A stretch of DNA of 64,000 bases, from NCBI GenBank assembly GCA_910589415.1, contig OU342637.1, positions 37,974,162 to 38,038,161 on the forward strand, in the 5' to 3' direction. This document shows positions 56,047 through 64,000 of the stretch, in pieces. The notes below the pieces were generated by a model, which was not told the origin of the DNA, ran no database searches, and was given only the letters and a program-made list of their open reading frames with translations. This stretch comes from Malachius bipustulatus. Lineage: Eukaryota; Arthropoda; Insecta; Coleoptera; Melyridae. The translations under genes were made by a program, and so were the position numbers. Numbering within the stretch: position 1 is the stretch's first letter; the number at the start of each line of letters is the position of its first letter.

Positions 56047-57047
56047 GTAGTAGTAGTATGGTGGGTCGGGGTGGTGCACCCCAAGCGACTAGGCCACCAA
56101 GGGCCCTTTTCGCCGTACCCGAACCATGGTGGAACTCCTACTCGAACCACCCAAACCTTTTGATAAAGGCCAGAAGGTTGCTGTATGAGAGGAGTTCCAT
56201 TTCTTTCTCTTGTAGCTCCTCAGACCCAAAAATGTTGAGCCTGAGGCTGCTGTATACTTCGCATACGCCTATAGAGGGTAGGAGTCCTCATCATACATTC
56301 CGCATTTTTAGATGTCTGTTCAGACTGCTGTGACCGGTGAAAACCCCGACTAGTAGTCAGAGTTCTTTTAGTTTCATTTTGGACATGCTGGTCCATCTGT
56401 TTCCGATCGGACCAGCCAGAAACAGCCTGGCCTGTCTGCATCCTGATGCTATTCTATAGATTCTTTGAGAAGATTTTTGGTCAGACCCAGTACAGGCTCT
56501 GGTCCACAAAATGTTTCCCTGGTCCCAAGCTTCGCGTAGTGGTCTGCTAGCTCGTTGCCTGGTACACCTGAGTGTGCGGGAACCCATACGAGATGCACTG
56601 ATTTCCTGTCCGCCAGTCTGTTCAGCGCCTCGGCACACTCCTGGATCAGTGGGGAGCTGGTTCCGTGTGTGCCCAGCGCTTTCGCGGCGGCCTGACTATC
56701 TGTGCATATGTGTATCGTCCGTTCCTTGGCTTCTATTATCTGCTCCAATCGGGCTGCTTGCAGGATAGCATAAACCTCCGCCTGGAAGACGGTTGTGGTA
56801 GACCCAAGAGGAAAGGATCTTCCCAGTTTCCGTCCAGCCAGGTAGAGCCCTGCTCCTATGTAGCCATTTTTGTTCCTGGAGCCGTCTGTAAAACAAACTA
56901 GTCCTCCCGGTTCGAAGGCTACCTCTCTTTTTTCCCACTTTTCCTTTTCAGGAATTTGCAGGGTATATTTCCTTTTTTCTCTGTTGTTCCTTGTTTTTGA
57001 GGTAGCCATAAGGTTTGAGATTGAAAATTCCATCTCAGCAATATTGG
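56047..57047 (-). mobile_element. 5'-truncated I-type LINE nested in the previous LINE
   Basis: 1,001 bp flanked by the 13-bp direct repeat TCGAGTAGCGTTA (56034-56046 and 57048-57060). The element reads on the minus strand and ends in a short TAC repeat (near 56047-56058), a simple-repeat 3' end rather than poly(A). It carries the RNase H frame below and a C-terminal remnant. RNase H plus a simple-repeat tail points to the I/R1 group. Confidence 0.8.
56449..57033 (-). CDS. LINE RNase H domain (partial ORF2)
   Basis: 194 residues with a complete-looking RNase H fold: CFTDGSRNKNGYIGAG (first catalytic Asp), FQAEVYAILQAA (Glu), IHICTDSQAAAKAL (Asp) and VWVPAHSGVPGNELADHYAK (His and last Asp). 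In the full element this domain removes the RNA template during reverse transcription. The RT domain is absent because of 5' truncation, and the frame shifts just after, near 56450, where TGCRQARLFLAGP continues the C-terminus. Cannot act alone. Confidence 0.85.
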   Translation of the reverse strand: MEFSISNLMATSKTRNNREKRKYTLQIPEKEKWEKREVAFEPGGLVCFTDGSRNKNGYIGAGLYLAGRKLGRSFPLGSTTTVFQAEVYAILQAARLEQIIEAKERTIHICTDSQAAAKALGTHGTSSPLIQECAEALNRLADRKSVHLVWVPAHSGVPGNELADHYAKLGTRETFCGPEPVLGLTKNLLKESIE

Positions 57048-58105
57048 TCGAGTAGCGTTAAGTTTTTGGGAGTTCACATAGATGAAATCTTATGCTGGGA
57101 CACCGAAATTAAACATGTGGTTTCCAAGTTGAGCTCCTCATGCTATAGGCTCAGAATTCTCAGGAAATACTTGAATCATAACACACTAAAAATGGTCTAC
57201 CCACGCAGTAATAGAGTCACACATTAGATATGGGGTCATATTTTATGGGAACAGCAGAGATGCAAATAAAGTTTTCATTATACAAAAAAAAAGCGTTGCG
57301 AATCATTCTGTGATTGAGCACGGATGCATCATGTAGGGGTCGCTTTAGGAGAAAAGGCCTATTGACGTTTTGTGGGATATTTATCGAGGAATTTTTCTGT
57401 ACAGGCACCAAAACTATTTTAAAGATCATAGAAAACAATCAACAGTTTACAATACAAGAAATACCTATGAGTACTGCTACCCACGGCATAGACTAGCTCT
57501 GACTGAGAAAAATGCACTGTACAACTGCTTAAAACTGTATAAGTTGCCAACCACATGTCGTAGGTGTTCAACTTTGGGAGGCCTTAATGGTCTCGATTTT
57601 CCAAAGAAAACTGTTCCATTCCGTGGAGTTAAACCCTTCTTCCTTTTCAGTAATAATTGCCAAAATCGTGGATTAAAACGAACAGAAATTTTTAATTCTA
57701 GAATAAACTTTCAACGCGGCAGGCTACGAACTGCATAGCTACTTGAATACTCTCCTGTATCTAACTCGAAATCGGGCGAAACAGAGAGGTATAAATACTA
57801 ATTCTGGTATCTTAGTGAAGTATTTGTGATAGTTGTGAGGAGTGATTGAAAGAAAGGTGCAACTACGCAAGGTAACACAATAAATAAGTAGAAATAGTAA
57901 ATATAAAAGAATTGCAGAGCGATAAGAGCAAAGTAACCAAATACAAGTGATAAGGTGATAAAATACGATAAATAAGAGTGAACCCTGTTTAAATTAAATG
58001 CGACGTTGCCAGACTCAATAAAAAGTGCCTGAAATAGTGTAACAAAAGTTTTGTCAAGAAACTGAGGGCCGATAAGAGACAGACTTCCGACGGGTCGACC
58101 GGGGT

Positions 58106-58861
58106 ATGGCTTTTTGTGCGACCATCAGGAAACTGAGAATGGGAGACATGGAGAAAATACAAAAGATGTTTGAGCAAATCGACAGTAATGTGAAAGGTAT
58201 GAATGAAAAGCTAGATTCTGTTGTCAGGGAAATAAAGGAAATAAAAGAAGAGAATAAAAATCTAAAAGAAAAGGTAATTAAACAAGAAGAGAGAATACAG
58301 AATTTAGAAAGAGAGGTAAGAAAGAAAAATCTGATAATAAAGGGAATAGTAGACGGAGAAGACGAGAATGAAAGCGAGACCGGAGACAAGATCAGTGCAG
58401 TAATGCAGAAGATAGGAGTTGACATTAATGCCAAGGGGGATGTAGATGAAGTAAGGCGTATAGGAAAATATAAACCACAACAAAAAAGGCCAATATTAGT
58501 TAAACTCACTAAGGAATCCACAAGATTGATGATTTTGAAAAGTGCGAAGAAATTGAAGGGGACGGATATATGGATCGATGAGGATTATCCCAGAGAAGTT
58601 CAGGAAGACAGGAGAAGACTTATACCAAAAATGAAGGAAGCAAGAGAGAACGGATATAAGGCAATAGTTAAATATAACAAACTGATTATCAACGGTGAGG
58701 TCCACACACCCAAAGATTTTGAGGAAGGGACGGAAGTGGAGAGAATTGGATCTGGAAGCGGCGGTAATAGTTTGAAAAGAACAGTTTTCCAGAGATCACC
58801 AGAGGGAGACAAGTTCGAAGAACAACTTAGAAAAATAACTCGAACCACAAGAAAAAACTAG
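58106..58861 (+). CDS. LINE ORF1 protein (coiled coil, RNA-binding type)
   Basis: 251 residues. A coiled coil (about residues 12-85, rich in KEIKEENKNLKEKV-type heptads) is followed by KKNLIIKGIVDGEDE, VDEVRRIGKYKPQQKRPILV and a tail with SRLMILKSAKKLKG-like sequence (starts TRLMIL here), similar to the RRM-like fold of LINE ORF1 proteins. Such proteins package the element RNA. The frame is intact. The first ATG (58106) is used; one at 58138 is also possible. Confidence 0.75.
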   Translation: MAFCATIRKLRMGDMEKIQKMFEQIDSNVKGMNEKLDSVVREIKEIKEENKNLKEKVIKQEERIQNLEREVRKKNLIIKGIVDGEDENESETGDKISAVMQKIGVDINAKGDVDEVRRIGKYKPQQKRPILVKLTKESTRLMILKSAKKLKGTDIWIDEDYPREVQEDRRRLIPKMKEARENGYKAIVKYNKLIINGEVHTPKDFEEGTEVERIGSGSGGNSLKRTVFQRSPEGDKFEEQLRKITRTTRKN

Positions 58862-58981
58862 AAGAGGAAGTAAGGGATACAGGGCGATGACGACGGACAA
58901 GGCAATGGACAAGGAAATAATCAACAGGAAATGGAGAAATCAGGAACCAAGAGAAATAAGCAAGAACAGACGATATAGAAG

Positions 58982-59866
58982 TTGGGAACTTGGAATGTTC
59001 GGAGCATTAAAGATAAGGATCAAGAGCTGGAGGAAGAATTTGACAAGGCAAATCTAGATATATTGGGCATAACCGAAACAAAAATGAAAGGAAAGGGAGA
59101 GAAAATATTGAAAAAAGGCGACACATTGATATATAGTGGCGTAGACCCAAATGCGAGAGCAAGAGAAGGCGTAGGATGCATAATTAAGCACACAAATTTG
59201 AAATACCTGAGGATCTGGACAGCAGTAAATGAAAACATGCTGAAAGTTGAAATGGAGCTAAAAGAGCGTAAGAAAACAACACTGATGATAATATATGGAC
59301 CTGGGGAAGATGAGAAAACACAGAAAAAAGATGACTTTTGGGAGCAATTATCAGAAGAAATTGAGAAAATTTCAGGCAGATTAATATTGATGGGAGATTT
59401 TAACACTAGGGTGGGAAAAAAGGACGAAGAAACAGGAGAGACTATTGGAAGACACGGAGAAGACACAAGAAATAACAATGGGCGTAGACTGATAGAGTTC
59501 TGCTTGGTTAATAATCTTGTCATCACAAACACAATTTTCGAACATAAAGATATACACAAGTTTACAAGAGAAGTAAGAAGCAGAGGAGAGAAGTCGATAA
59601 TAGATTATATTATTGTGAATAGGAGCAACTTAAACGAGATAATGGATACGAGAGTGAAAAGAGGAGCTGAAATATATTCAGACCATTACCTAGTGGCGTC
59701 AAAGATGAGAACAAAAACAGAGCAAAAAGAAAGCAGTACGGTTGAGCAGGAAAACAAGAGCAAGATGATTACAATAAGGACGCACGAACTGAGAGAGAGT
59801 ACAATAGCAGAAAGTTATACAGAGAAGACAGAGAAACAGTTTAACAGAAATGAGATAAACATTTAA
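58982..59866 (+). pseudogene. LINE ORF2 endonuclease domain (broken ORF2)
   Basis: Apurinic/apyrimidinic-type endonuclease with GTWNVRSIKD, LGITETKMKG, IYGPGEDE, LMGDFNTRVGKKD, VNNLVITNTIFEH, IIDYIIVNRS and YSDHYLVASK, the expected order of motifs with catalytic Asn, Glu, Asp and His positions kept. The frame has no ATG here: a TAG lies two codons before the first residue, so the true start was upstream or in another frame. Ended by TAA at 59864; the same frame continues beyond it. Confidence 0.8.
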
Positions 59867-60042
59867 GAGGCGACCTTGGAAAATCTATGGAACTACTTCA
59901 AGAACACACTATTAGCAACAGCAAAAGAGACCTGCGGAACGACAATAAATGACAGTAACATTAAGAAGACAAACTGGTGGAACGAAGAGATAAAGAAAGA
60001 AATTAAAACAAAGAAGAAATTATGGCTACAATATCTGAATAA
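59867..60042 (+). pseudogene. LINE ORF2 linker between endonuclease and RT
   Basis: Continues in the frame of the endonuclease after a single TAA: LENLWNYFKNTLLATAKETC and KKTNWWNEEIKKEIKTKK, the usual RTE/Jockey segment before the RT. Cut at 60042 by the MITE. Confidence 0.75.
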
Positions 60043-60708
60043 AGCTATGGTTTGTTAGGATAGTAGGCGACGCGAAGCAGGCAGTCAGTTGTGCGCCTCG
60101 GACTTCTGTTGAAATCTAGAACACAGGAAGATGCGCAGCCGGTTTGTTAGAATCTGCGCAGATAGACTCACGGTAGGCGTAAAATTATCTGCGTCGTTGT
60201 TTCGGTCGGAATCAAACTCGATTTGATTTCGACGCAGTCGTTTAGCTGAGCATACAACTGATAGTGTTGAAAAAGCCATTATTTGAAAATTTTAAAATTG
60301 TATCCAAGTTTTCGGCAGATGAAGATGACAAATTGATAGACCTCATACGAGAACCTTCTTCATTATGCACAGTCAAAAGCTGTAATTTATAAGTCCCTGC
60401 CAAACTTCTATTAGAAAACATTCTATCTTCACATTTATTCTGGCGAACAACTAATTAAACTCTAAAGAAGATTCTTCATGTTCTTCTTCCGTAATAAGTG
60501 TTGCCAGAAAAAAATATTCAGCCATTGTGATCATATAAAGAGATTTTGCCAAAATTAATAATAAATATTTGTAGTCTGTGCATACCAGCATACAATCACG
60601 CACTAATCTAACAAACCACCCTCTCTTCAAAACCGATAAAGTTGTACGCTGCAGATTCTGTCGTACGCGTATGCCGTCCGTAGCGGACAGTTCTAACAAA
60701 CCATAGCT
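60043..60708. mobile_element. 666-bp Harbinger-type MITE inside LINE ORF2
   Basis: Perfect 16-bp inverted ends AGCTATGGTTTGTTAG, flanked by TAA (60040-60042 and 60709-60711). Removing the element and one TAA rejoins the LINE frame exactly, which fixes its boundaries. A GGTTTGTTAGA-like motif recurs inside at about 60140 and, inverted, near 60610. No coding sequence. Confidence 0.9.
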
Positions 60709-60711
60709 TAA

Positions 60712-62026
60712 CAGAGATAATGAAGATTACAGCAAATACAAGATACAGAGAGCGAAAGTCAAAGATTTGGTAAAAAAGGCCAAACAGAAGTCCTGGGAAC
60801 AGTTTTGGGAAAAAATGGAGAAAGACAAACATGGAAACCAAAAATTATTCTACAAGGTGCTAAAAAACCTTAGGGGAGGTAAACAGCACAATTATCCGTT
60901 CATAACGTCTAAAGAAGGAAAGACATTGACAAACATGAAAGAAATCATGGCACGATGGAGAGAATATTTTGAAGACATATTAAATACGGCACAAACAAAG
61001 GAGGTGAACGACAAAGATGAAAGTGAAAGTCAACAACAAGACGATCACCAGGACTTTACAATAGAAGAAGTAAAAATGACAGTTCAAAAATTAAAAGGAG
61101 GAAAAGCGGCAGGACACGACAGAATAACCCCTGAAATGTTGCTCAACTTGGGAATAAATGGGGTTGCAATTCTAACAAATCTCTTAAATAAGACTGCAAA
61201 ACTAAACCAAATACCGGCAGACTGGGAGATAGGAATAATATTGCCCATACATAAAAAGAATAACAAACGTGACTGTAATAACTACAGAGGAATAACATTG
61301 ATAAGTGTGGTCGCTAAAGTATATGAAAGACTATTGGAACAAAGATTGAAGAAAATAATAGAACCAGAAATGGACGAGTCACAGTGTGGATTCAGGAAGG
61401 GAAGAGGAGTTCAAGATCATATATTCGCCATCAAACAGATGATGGAAAAAACCAACACAAACAATATCTACCTGCCGTTTATAGACTTAGAAAAGGCATT
61501 TGACAGTATTCCACGGGAGGAGGTATGGAGAAGTCTAGAAAGAAGAAAGATCAACATCAGTTTGAGAAGAAACATAGCGAGCATATACAATCGTACAAGA
61601 AACTATATTAGGACAAACAACGCAGAATCAGAAGAGGTCATAACAAGAGAAGGACTGAGACAAGGCGGAGTACTAAGCCCCACACTATTTAACTTGATAC
61701 TAGACGACGCAACAAAAGAAGTAAAAGACAAGATAAAGAAGGTGATGATAGGATACAGAAACATGGAACCAGTATACTTATCACAATGTGCATTCGCTGA
61801 CGATCTGATGATATGCGCAAGAAATGAAGCCGACCTACAAAGAAACCTAGACATATGGAACACAGCACTCAAAAACAGAAAGCTAACAGTCAATACAGAA
61901 AAAACAAAAATAATGGTGGTGGGTAAATGCGAAGTACCTACAGACAGGAATAAGCTTAGGAAATACTACGATCGAACAAACAAAGTGCTTCAAATAGCTC
62001 GGGGTGACCTTACAAAAATATGGTAA
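60712..62026 (+). pseudogene. LINE ORF2 reverse transcriptase domain (broken ORF2)
   Basis: RT motifs in order: GGKAAGHDRITPEMLLN, IILPIHKKNNKRDCNNYRGI, QCGFRKGRGVQDHIFAIKQM, YLPFIDLEKAFDSIPREEV (motif A Asp), REGLRQGGVLSPTLFNLIL and CAFADDLMICARNE (catalytic FADD box intact), then LTVNTEKTKIMVVGK. The core is uninterrupted over 419 residues. The frame shifts before 62000, where FK-stop-LGVTLQKYGKND continues in another frame. Confidence 0.85.
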
Positions 62027-62558
62027 AAATGATGCTGAAATAAATAAAAGAATAGAAAGCGCAACGAAATTGTACTACGCACTCAATACTGCACTCATCT
62101 GGAAGAAAGAGATATCGAGAAAAACTAAACTTACAGTATATAAAACAATAGTCAAGCCGGTGTTGACTTATGGATGCGAAAGTTGGGTGCTCACAAAGCA
62201 ACAGAAAACCAGACTAGGAGCCATAGAGATGAAGTATTTAAGAGGCATCAGGGGGGTAACAAATAGGGACAAAATGAGAAGCGAGGTAATAAGATCAGAA
62301 TTGGAGGTGGAATCCATAACAGACAGTATAGACAGGAAGCAACTAAGGTGGTTTGGACATTTGATAAGAATGGAGAATAGCAGACAGACAAAGATGATAT
62401 GGCAGGCAAAAACCACGAGGAAACAAAAGAGGGGCAGACCAAGGAAGAGGTGGGACGAAGTAATTGCGGAAAACTTAAGAAAGAGAGAGAAGACGTGGAC
62501 AGAGGGGAAGAATATGGCACAGAACAGGAAGATATGGAAGGACTTTATTTATTCTTAG
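62004..62558 (+). pseudogene. LINE ORF2 C-terminal region
   Basis: 184 residues after the frameshift: VYKTIVKPVLTYGCESWVL, EMKYLRGIRGVTNRDKMRSE, RKQLRWFGHLIRMENSRQTK and KQKRGRPRKRWDEV, the standard C-terminus of RTE/endonuclease-RT type insect LINEs. The frame is open to its natural stop at 62556-62558. Confidence 0.8.
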
Positions 62559-62726
62559 AATACAACACACAGTAGTTAAATGAGATGTGATTTATATAAT
62601 GTACTTGTTTACTGATTAATAGAGGTGTATAATACGAGCCCTACACCATATATTGGTAAATGGGTATTTTCTGATTATATATATTATAACGAACACCGCT
62701 CTGGAGAAATTCTAGTAATTACTTCT

Positions 62727-63287
62727 TGTAACATTCTAGTGCACCATTTGCTTGTTTGTTTACATTCTTTATACTGGATTAGTCAATGACATGTTCGCGA
62801 CAGTTCCAGTCACATGTCATGTGACACATCGACAGACAGACGTTAGTTCTATGGATTTCTGGAGTGGGCACGCCGAACAATCTGACATTTCCAGAATCCA
62901 TGAATCGACGGCTGGTGCGCCGGTGCGACGTTCGAGAATGTACCTGCTAGAACGGAGTAGAACGTGACTACTGATGTGTCGGAGGACTATATAAGAGTAG
63001 CCTCGCGGTTGCGTAGTTCAGTTTAGTTTGGACATTGAGTGAAGTGAAGACAGAGAGCAGAGCAGTAACTAGTGGAAGCTGAACAGAGCAGTAGTGAAGT
63101 GAAGTGTGAAGTAAGGGAGCCAGTAGTGACAGTATAGCGAATTATAAAGAGAACAGCTGTGTTTAGTGTGTTTGATTATTTCGAATAATTATTAGAGGTT
63201 ATAAGTACTTGTGGTGTTAACTGTTAAACAATAAAGTAATTTGTAAGACTTTTTGGTGGTGATTTATTTATTGTGAGACCCGTAACA
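62727..63287 (+). mobile_element. 5' LTR of a Ty3/gypsy-type retrotransposon
   Basis: 561 bp starting TGTAACATTC and ending ACCCGTAACA, followed two bases later by a primer-binding site. It contains a TATATAAG box (62988-62995), a TCAGTT initiator about 30 bases on, and AATAAA (63230-63235), so U3, R and U5 can be placed. The 3' LTR lies outside the window, so the left boundary is inferred from the TGT...ACA ends. Confidence 0.75.
62885..63023 (+). promoter_or_regulatory. LTR promoter with heat-shock-element-like motifs
   Basis: TATATAAG at 62988-62995 and initiator TTCAGTT at 63017-63023. Upstream, TTCCAGAA (62889-62896) and TTCGAGAA (62931-62938) fit the TTCnnGAA core of heat-shock factor sites. 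Confidence 0.5.
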
Positions 63288-63289
63288 AC

Positions 63290-63307
63290 TGGTGTCAGAA
63301 GCGGGAT
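63290..63307 (+). other. retrotransposon primer-binding site
   Basis: TGGTGTCAGAAGCGGGAT directly after the LTR. Sequences of this form occur at this place in many insect gypsy elements, where a tRNA 3' end primes minus-strand synthesis. Confidence 0.7.
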
Positions 63308-63337
63308 ACGGATTCCAGCAAGAAGATTAATTAGTTA

Positions 63338-64000
63338 ATGGGTAGATTAAGAAGTGGAAAGGAAATAGGAAGCGACAAAATGTCTGAGAAAATGTTGGAG
63401 GATATGATGTTACTGCTCAAAAACGGCCAGGAAGAGCAGAAGAACATCATGAAGAAGCTTGAAGACGGCCAGGAAGAGCAGAAGAACATCATTAAGAAGC
63501 TTGAAGACACAGAAGAGAAGCTGATGCAACAGCAGAAGGATAGTGAGGAGCAGCTGCTAAAAGTTATCCTGCAGCAAAGAGACGATTATGTTTGTGAACT
63601 AAACAAAGTGAAACAAGACATTGACAGTGTTCGCGATGAAGTCGGTGGTGTTCGCGATGAAGTGAAATTGGTAGAAAATCGAGTAGAACGGAAAACGAAA
63701 CTGCTGGTAGAGGAGATCGAGAATAAACTCAGAACTCTCGAAAGTTCTGAGGTGAAGCATCCTCCGTGTGCCGTACCGACTAGCAGTTTTGGCGCGAAAG
63801 TGAAACCACCAGCGTACGACGGAACAACTCCTTGGACTGCGTACAAGATGCAGTTTCAGGCTGCATGCATGGCCAACGGGTGGAACGACACAGAGAAGGC
63901 AACGGCACTGGTTCTTGCGCTTCGAGGGCAAGCTGTGGACATGCTGCAAACACTGCCGGTAGAACTGCACTCGAATTACAACCAATTGAGTGCAGCATTA
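63338..64000 (+). CDS. Ty3/gypsy-type gag, N-terminal part (runs off window)
   Basis: An open frame of 221 codons from ATG at 63338 to the last base, with no stop. The first 130 residues are charged coiled coil (KNGQEEQKNI repeats, SVRDEVGGVRDEV). Then VKPPAYDGTTPWTAYKMQF and TEKATALVLALRGQAVDML match the capsid-type region of insect gypsy gag proteins. Gag forms the intracellular particle that packages element RNA. A 42-bp in-frame tandem duplication (14 residues, GQEEQKNIxKKLED) starts at 63424. LTR, leader and frame are all intact, so this copy could be young. Confidence 0.8.
   Translation, partial: MGRLRSGKEIGSDKMSEKMLEDMMLLLKNGQEEQKNIMKKLEDGQEEQKNIIKKLEDTEEKLMQQQKDSEEQLLKVILQQRDDYVCELNKVKQDIDSVRDEVGGVRDEVKLVENRVERKTKLLVEEIENKLRTLESSEVKHPPCAVPTSSFGAKVKPPAYDGTTPWTAYKMQFQAACMANGWNDTEKATALVLALRGQAVDMLQTLPVELHSNYNQLSAAL

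Larger units (their letters stand above)
54540..57545 (+). pseudogene. Jockey/CR1-like LINE, decayed, with nested insertion
   Basis: The pre-RT region (54594-54944, with ILIDKRAKMYQQKIFSCDNK and TWNIIREITG) is followed by RT motifs: NTAPIENYRPISILSSFS (55190-55245), NPSQHGYQRGKSTQTAALNL (55308-55365), SKAYDCLDHNHNILFQKL, GIPQGSTISPILFIMYMNGI (55604-55665) and a shifted YADDTT region (about 55710-55725). After the nested insert come VKFLGVHIDEILCWDTEIKH (57054-57115) and PRHRLALTEKNALYNCLKLY (57480-57540). Stops and frameshifts make it non-functional. Confidence 0.8.
57740..62680 (+). mobile_element. RTE-like LINE, nearly full length but broken
   Basis: A leader (about 57740-58105), ORF1 (58106-58861), and ORF2 split into endonuclease (58982-59866), linker (59876-60042), RT (60760-62026) and C-terminus (62004-62558), then a short 3' UTR. 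ORF2 is interrupted by an in-frame TAA at 59864-59866, a 666-bp MITE at 60043-60708, a frameshift and a TAG near 62000. Exact ends are uncertain. The purine-rich, AGA-rich coding strand differs sharply from its neighbours. Confidence 0.8.

Noticed and set aside
58054..59559. Serine- and phenylalanine-rich minus-strand frames
   Set aside because: Shadows of ORF1 and ORF2; the purine-rich sense strand gives long antisense frames.
53822..64000. Possible slit exons encoding the first N-cap and LRRs
   Set aside because: I looked on the minus strand for 72-nt LRR-like exons with splice sites and a cysteine N-cap and found none.

Overview
The window is insect nuclear DNA: AT-rich, split genes with GT-AG introns, and dense transposable elements (TEs). 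The one host gene is slit (sli), the secreted axon-guidance ligand of Robo receptors. It lies on the minus strand and covers at least 3233-53821. I could assemble 26 coding exons. Their phases join without a break into 1,339 residues plus a TGA stop: the end of leucine-rich-repeat (LRR) domain D1, complete D2, D3 and D4, seven EGF repeats, one laminin G domain and a C-terminal cystine knot. The signal peptide, first LRR N-cap and first LRRs are not found up to 64000 and must lie beyond the window. The protein resembles insect Slit throughout. I suspect a beetle, but this is a weak inference.

Layout by coordinate. 1-2959: no recognisable gene. 2960-3319: putative 3' UTR and last exon. 3320-17253: two large introns around exon Y (8403-8542), holding several long inverted-repeat elements, LINE fragments on both strands and a 1.77-kb Harbinger-like element (14347-16115). 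17254-28759: laminin G, EGF, D4 and D3 exons with LINE fragments, a solo LTR (22649-22986) and a Penelope-like fragment with a GIY-YIG nuclease (25966-26708). 28760-35499: a 6.7-kb intron of inverted-repeat elements, one split by a 2.4-kb insertion (32439-34866) of unknown class. 35500-36644: seven compact D2 exons. 36645-49337: a 12.7-kb intron with a LINE remnant, a 4.9-kb decayed Harbinger element, more inverted-repeat elements and a 55-bp minisatellite. 49338-53821: D1 exons and a 2.35-kb compound foldback element.

53822-64000 is the intron, or upstream DNA, before the first visible slit exon, and is almost wholly TEs: a plus-strand LINE (54540-57545) invaded by a minus-strand RNase H LINE fragment with a 13-bp target duplication; a nearly complete RTE-like LINE (about 57740-62680) broken by a stop, a frameshift and a 666-bp MITE; then the 5' LTR, primer-binding site and open gag start of a Ty3/gypsy-type retrotransposon running off the end.

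The elements with least precedent are the 32439-34866 insertion, which carries three hairpin modules with differing but complementary outer stems, and the many long inverted repeats that would make slit pre-mRNA rich in double-stranded RNA. All coordinates, splice sites and repeats were read by eye; no alignment or database search was run.
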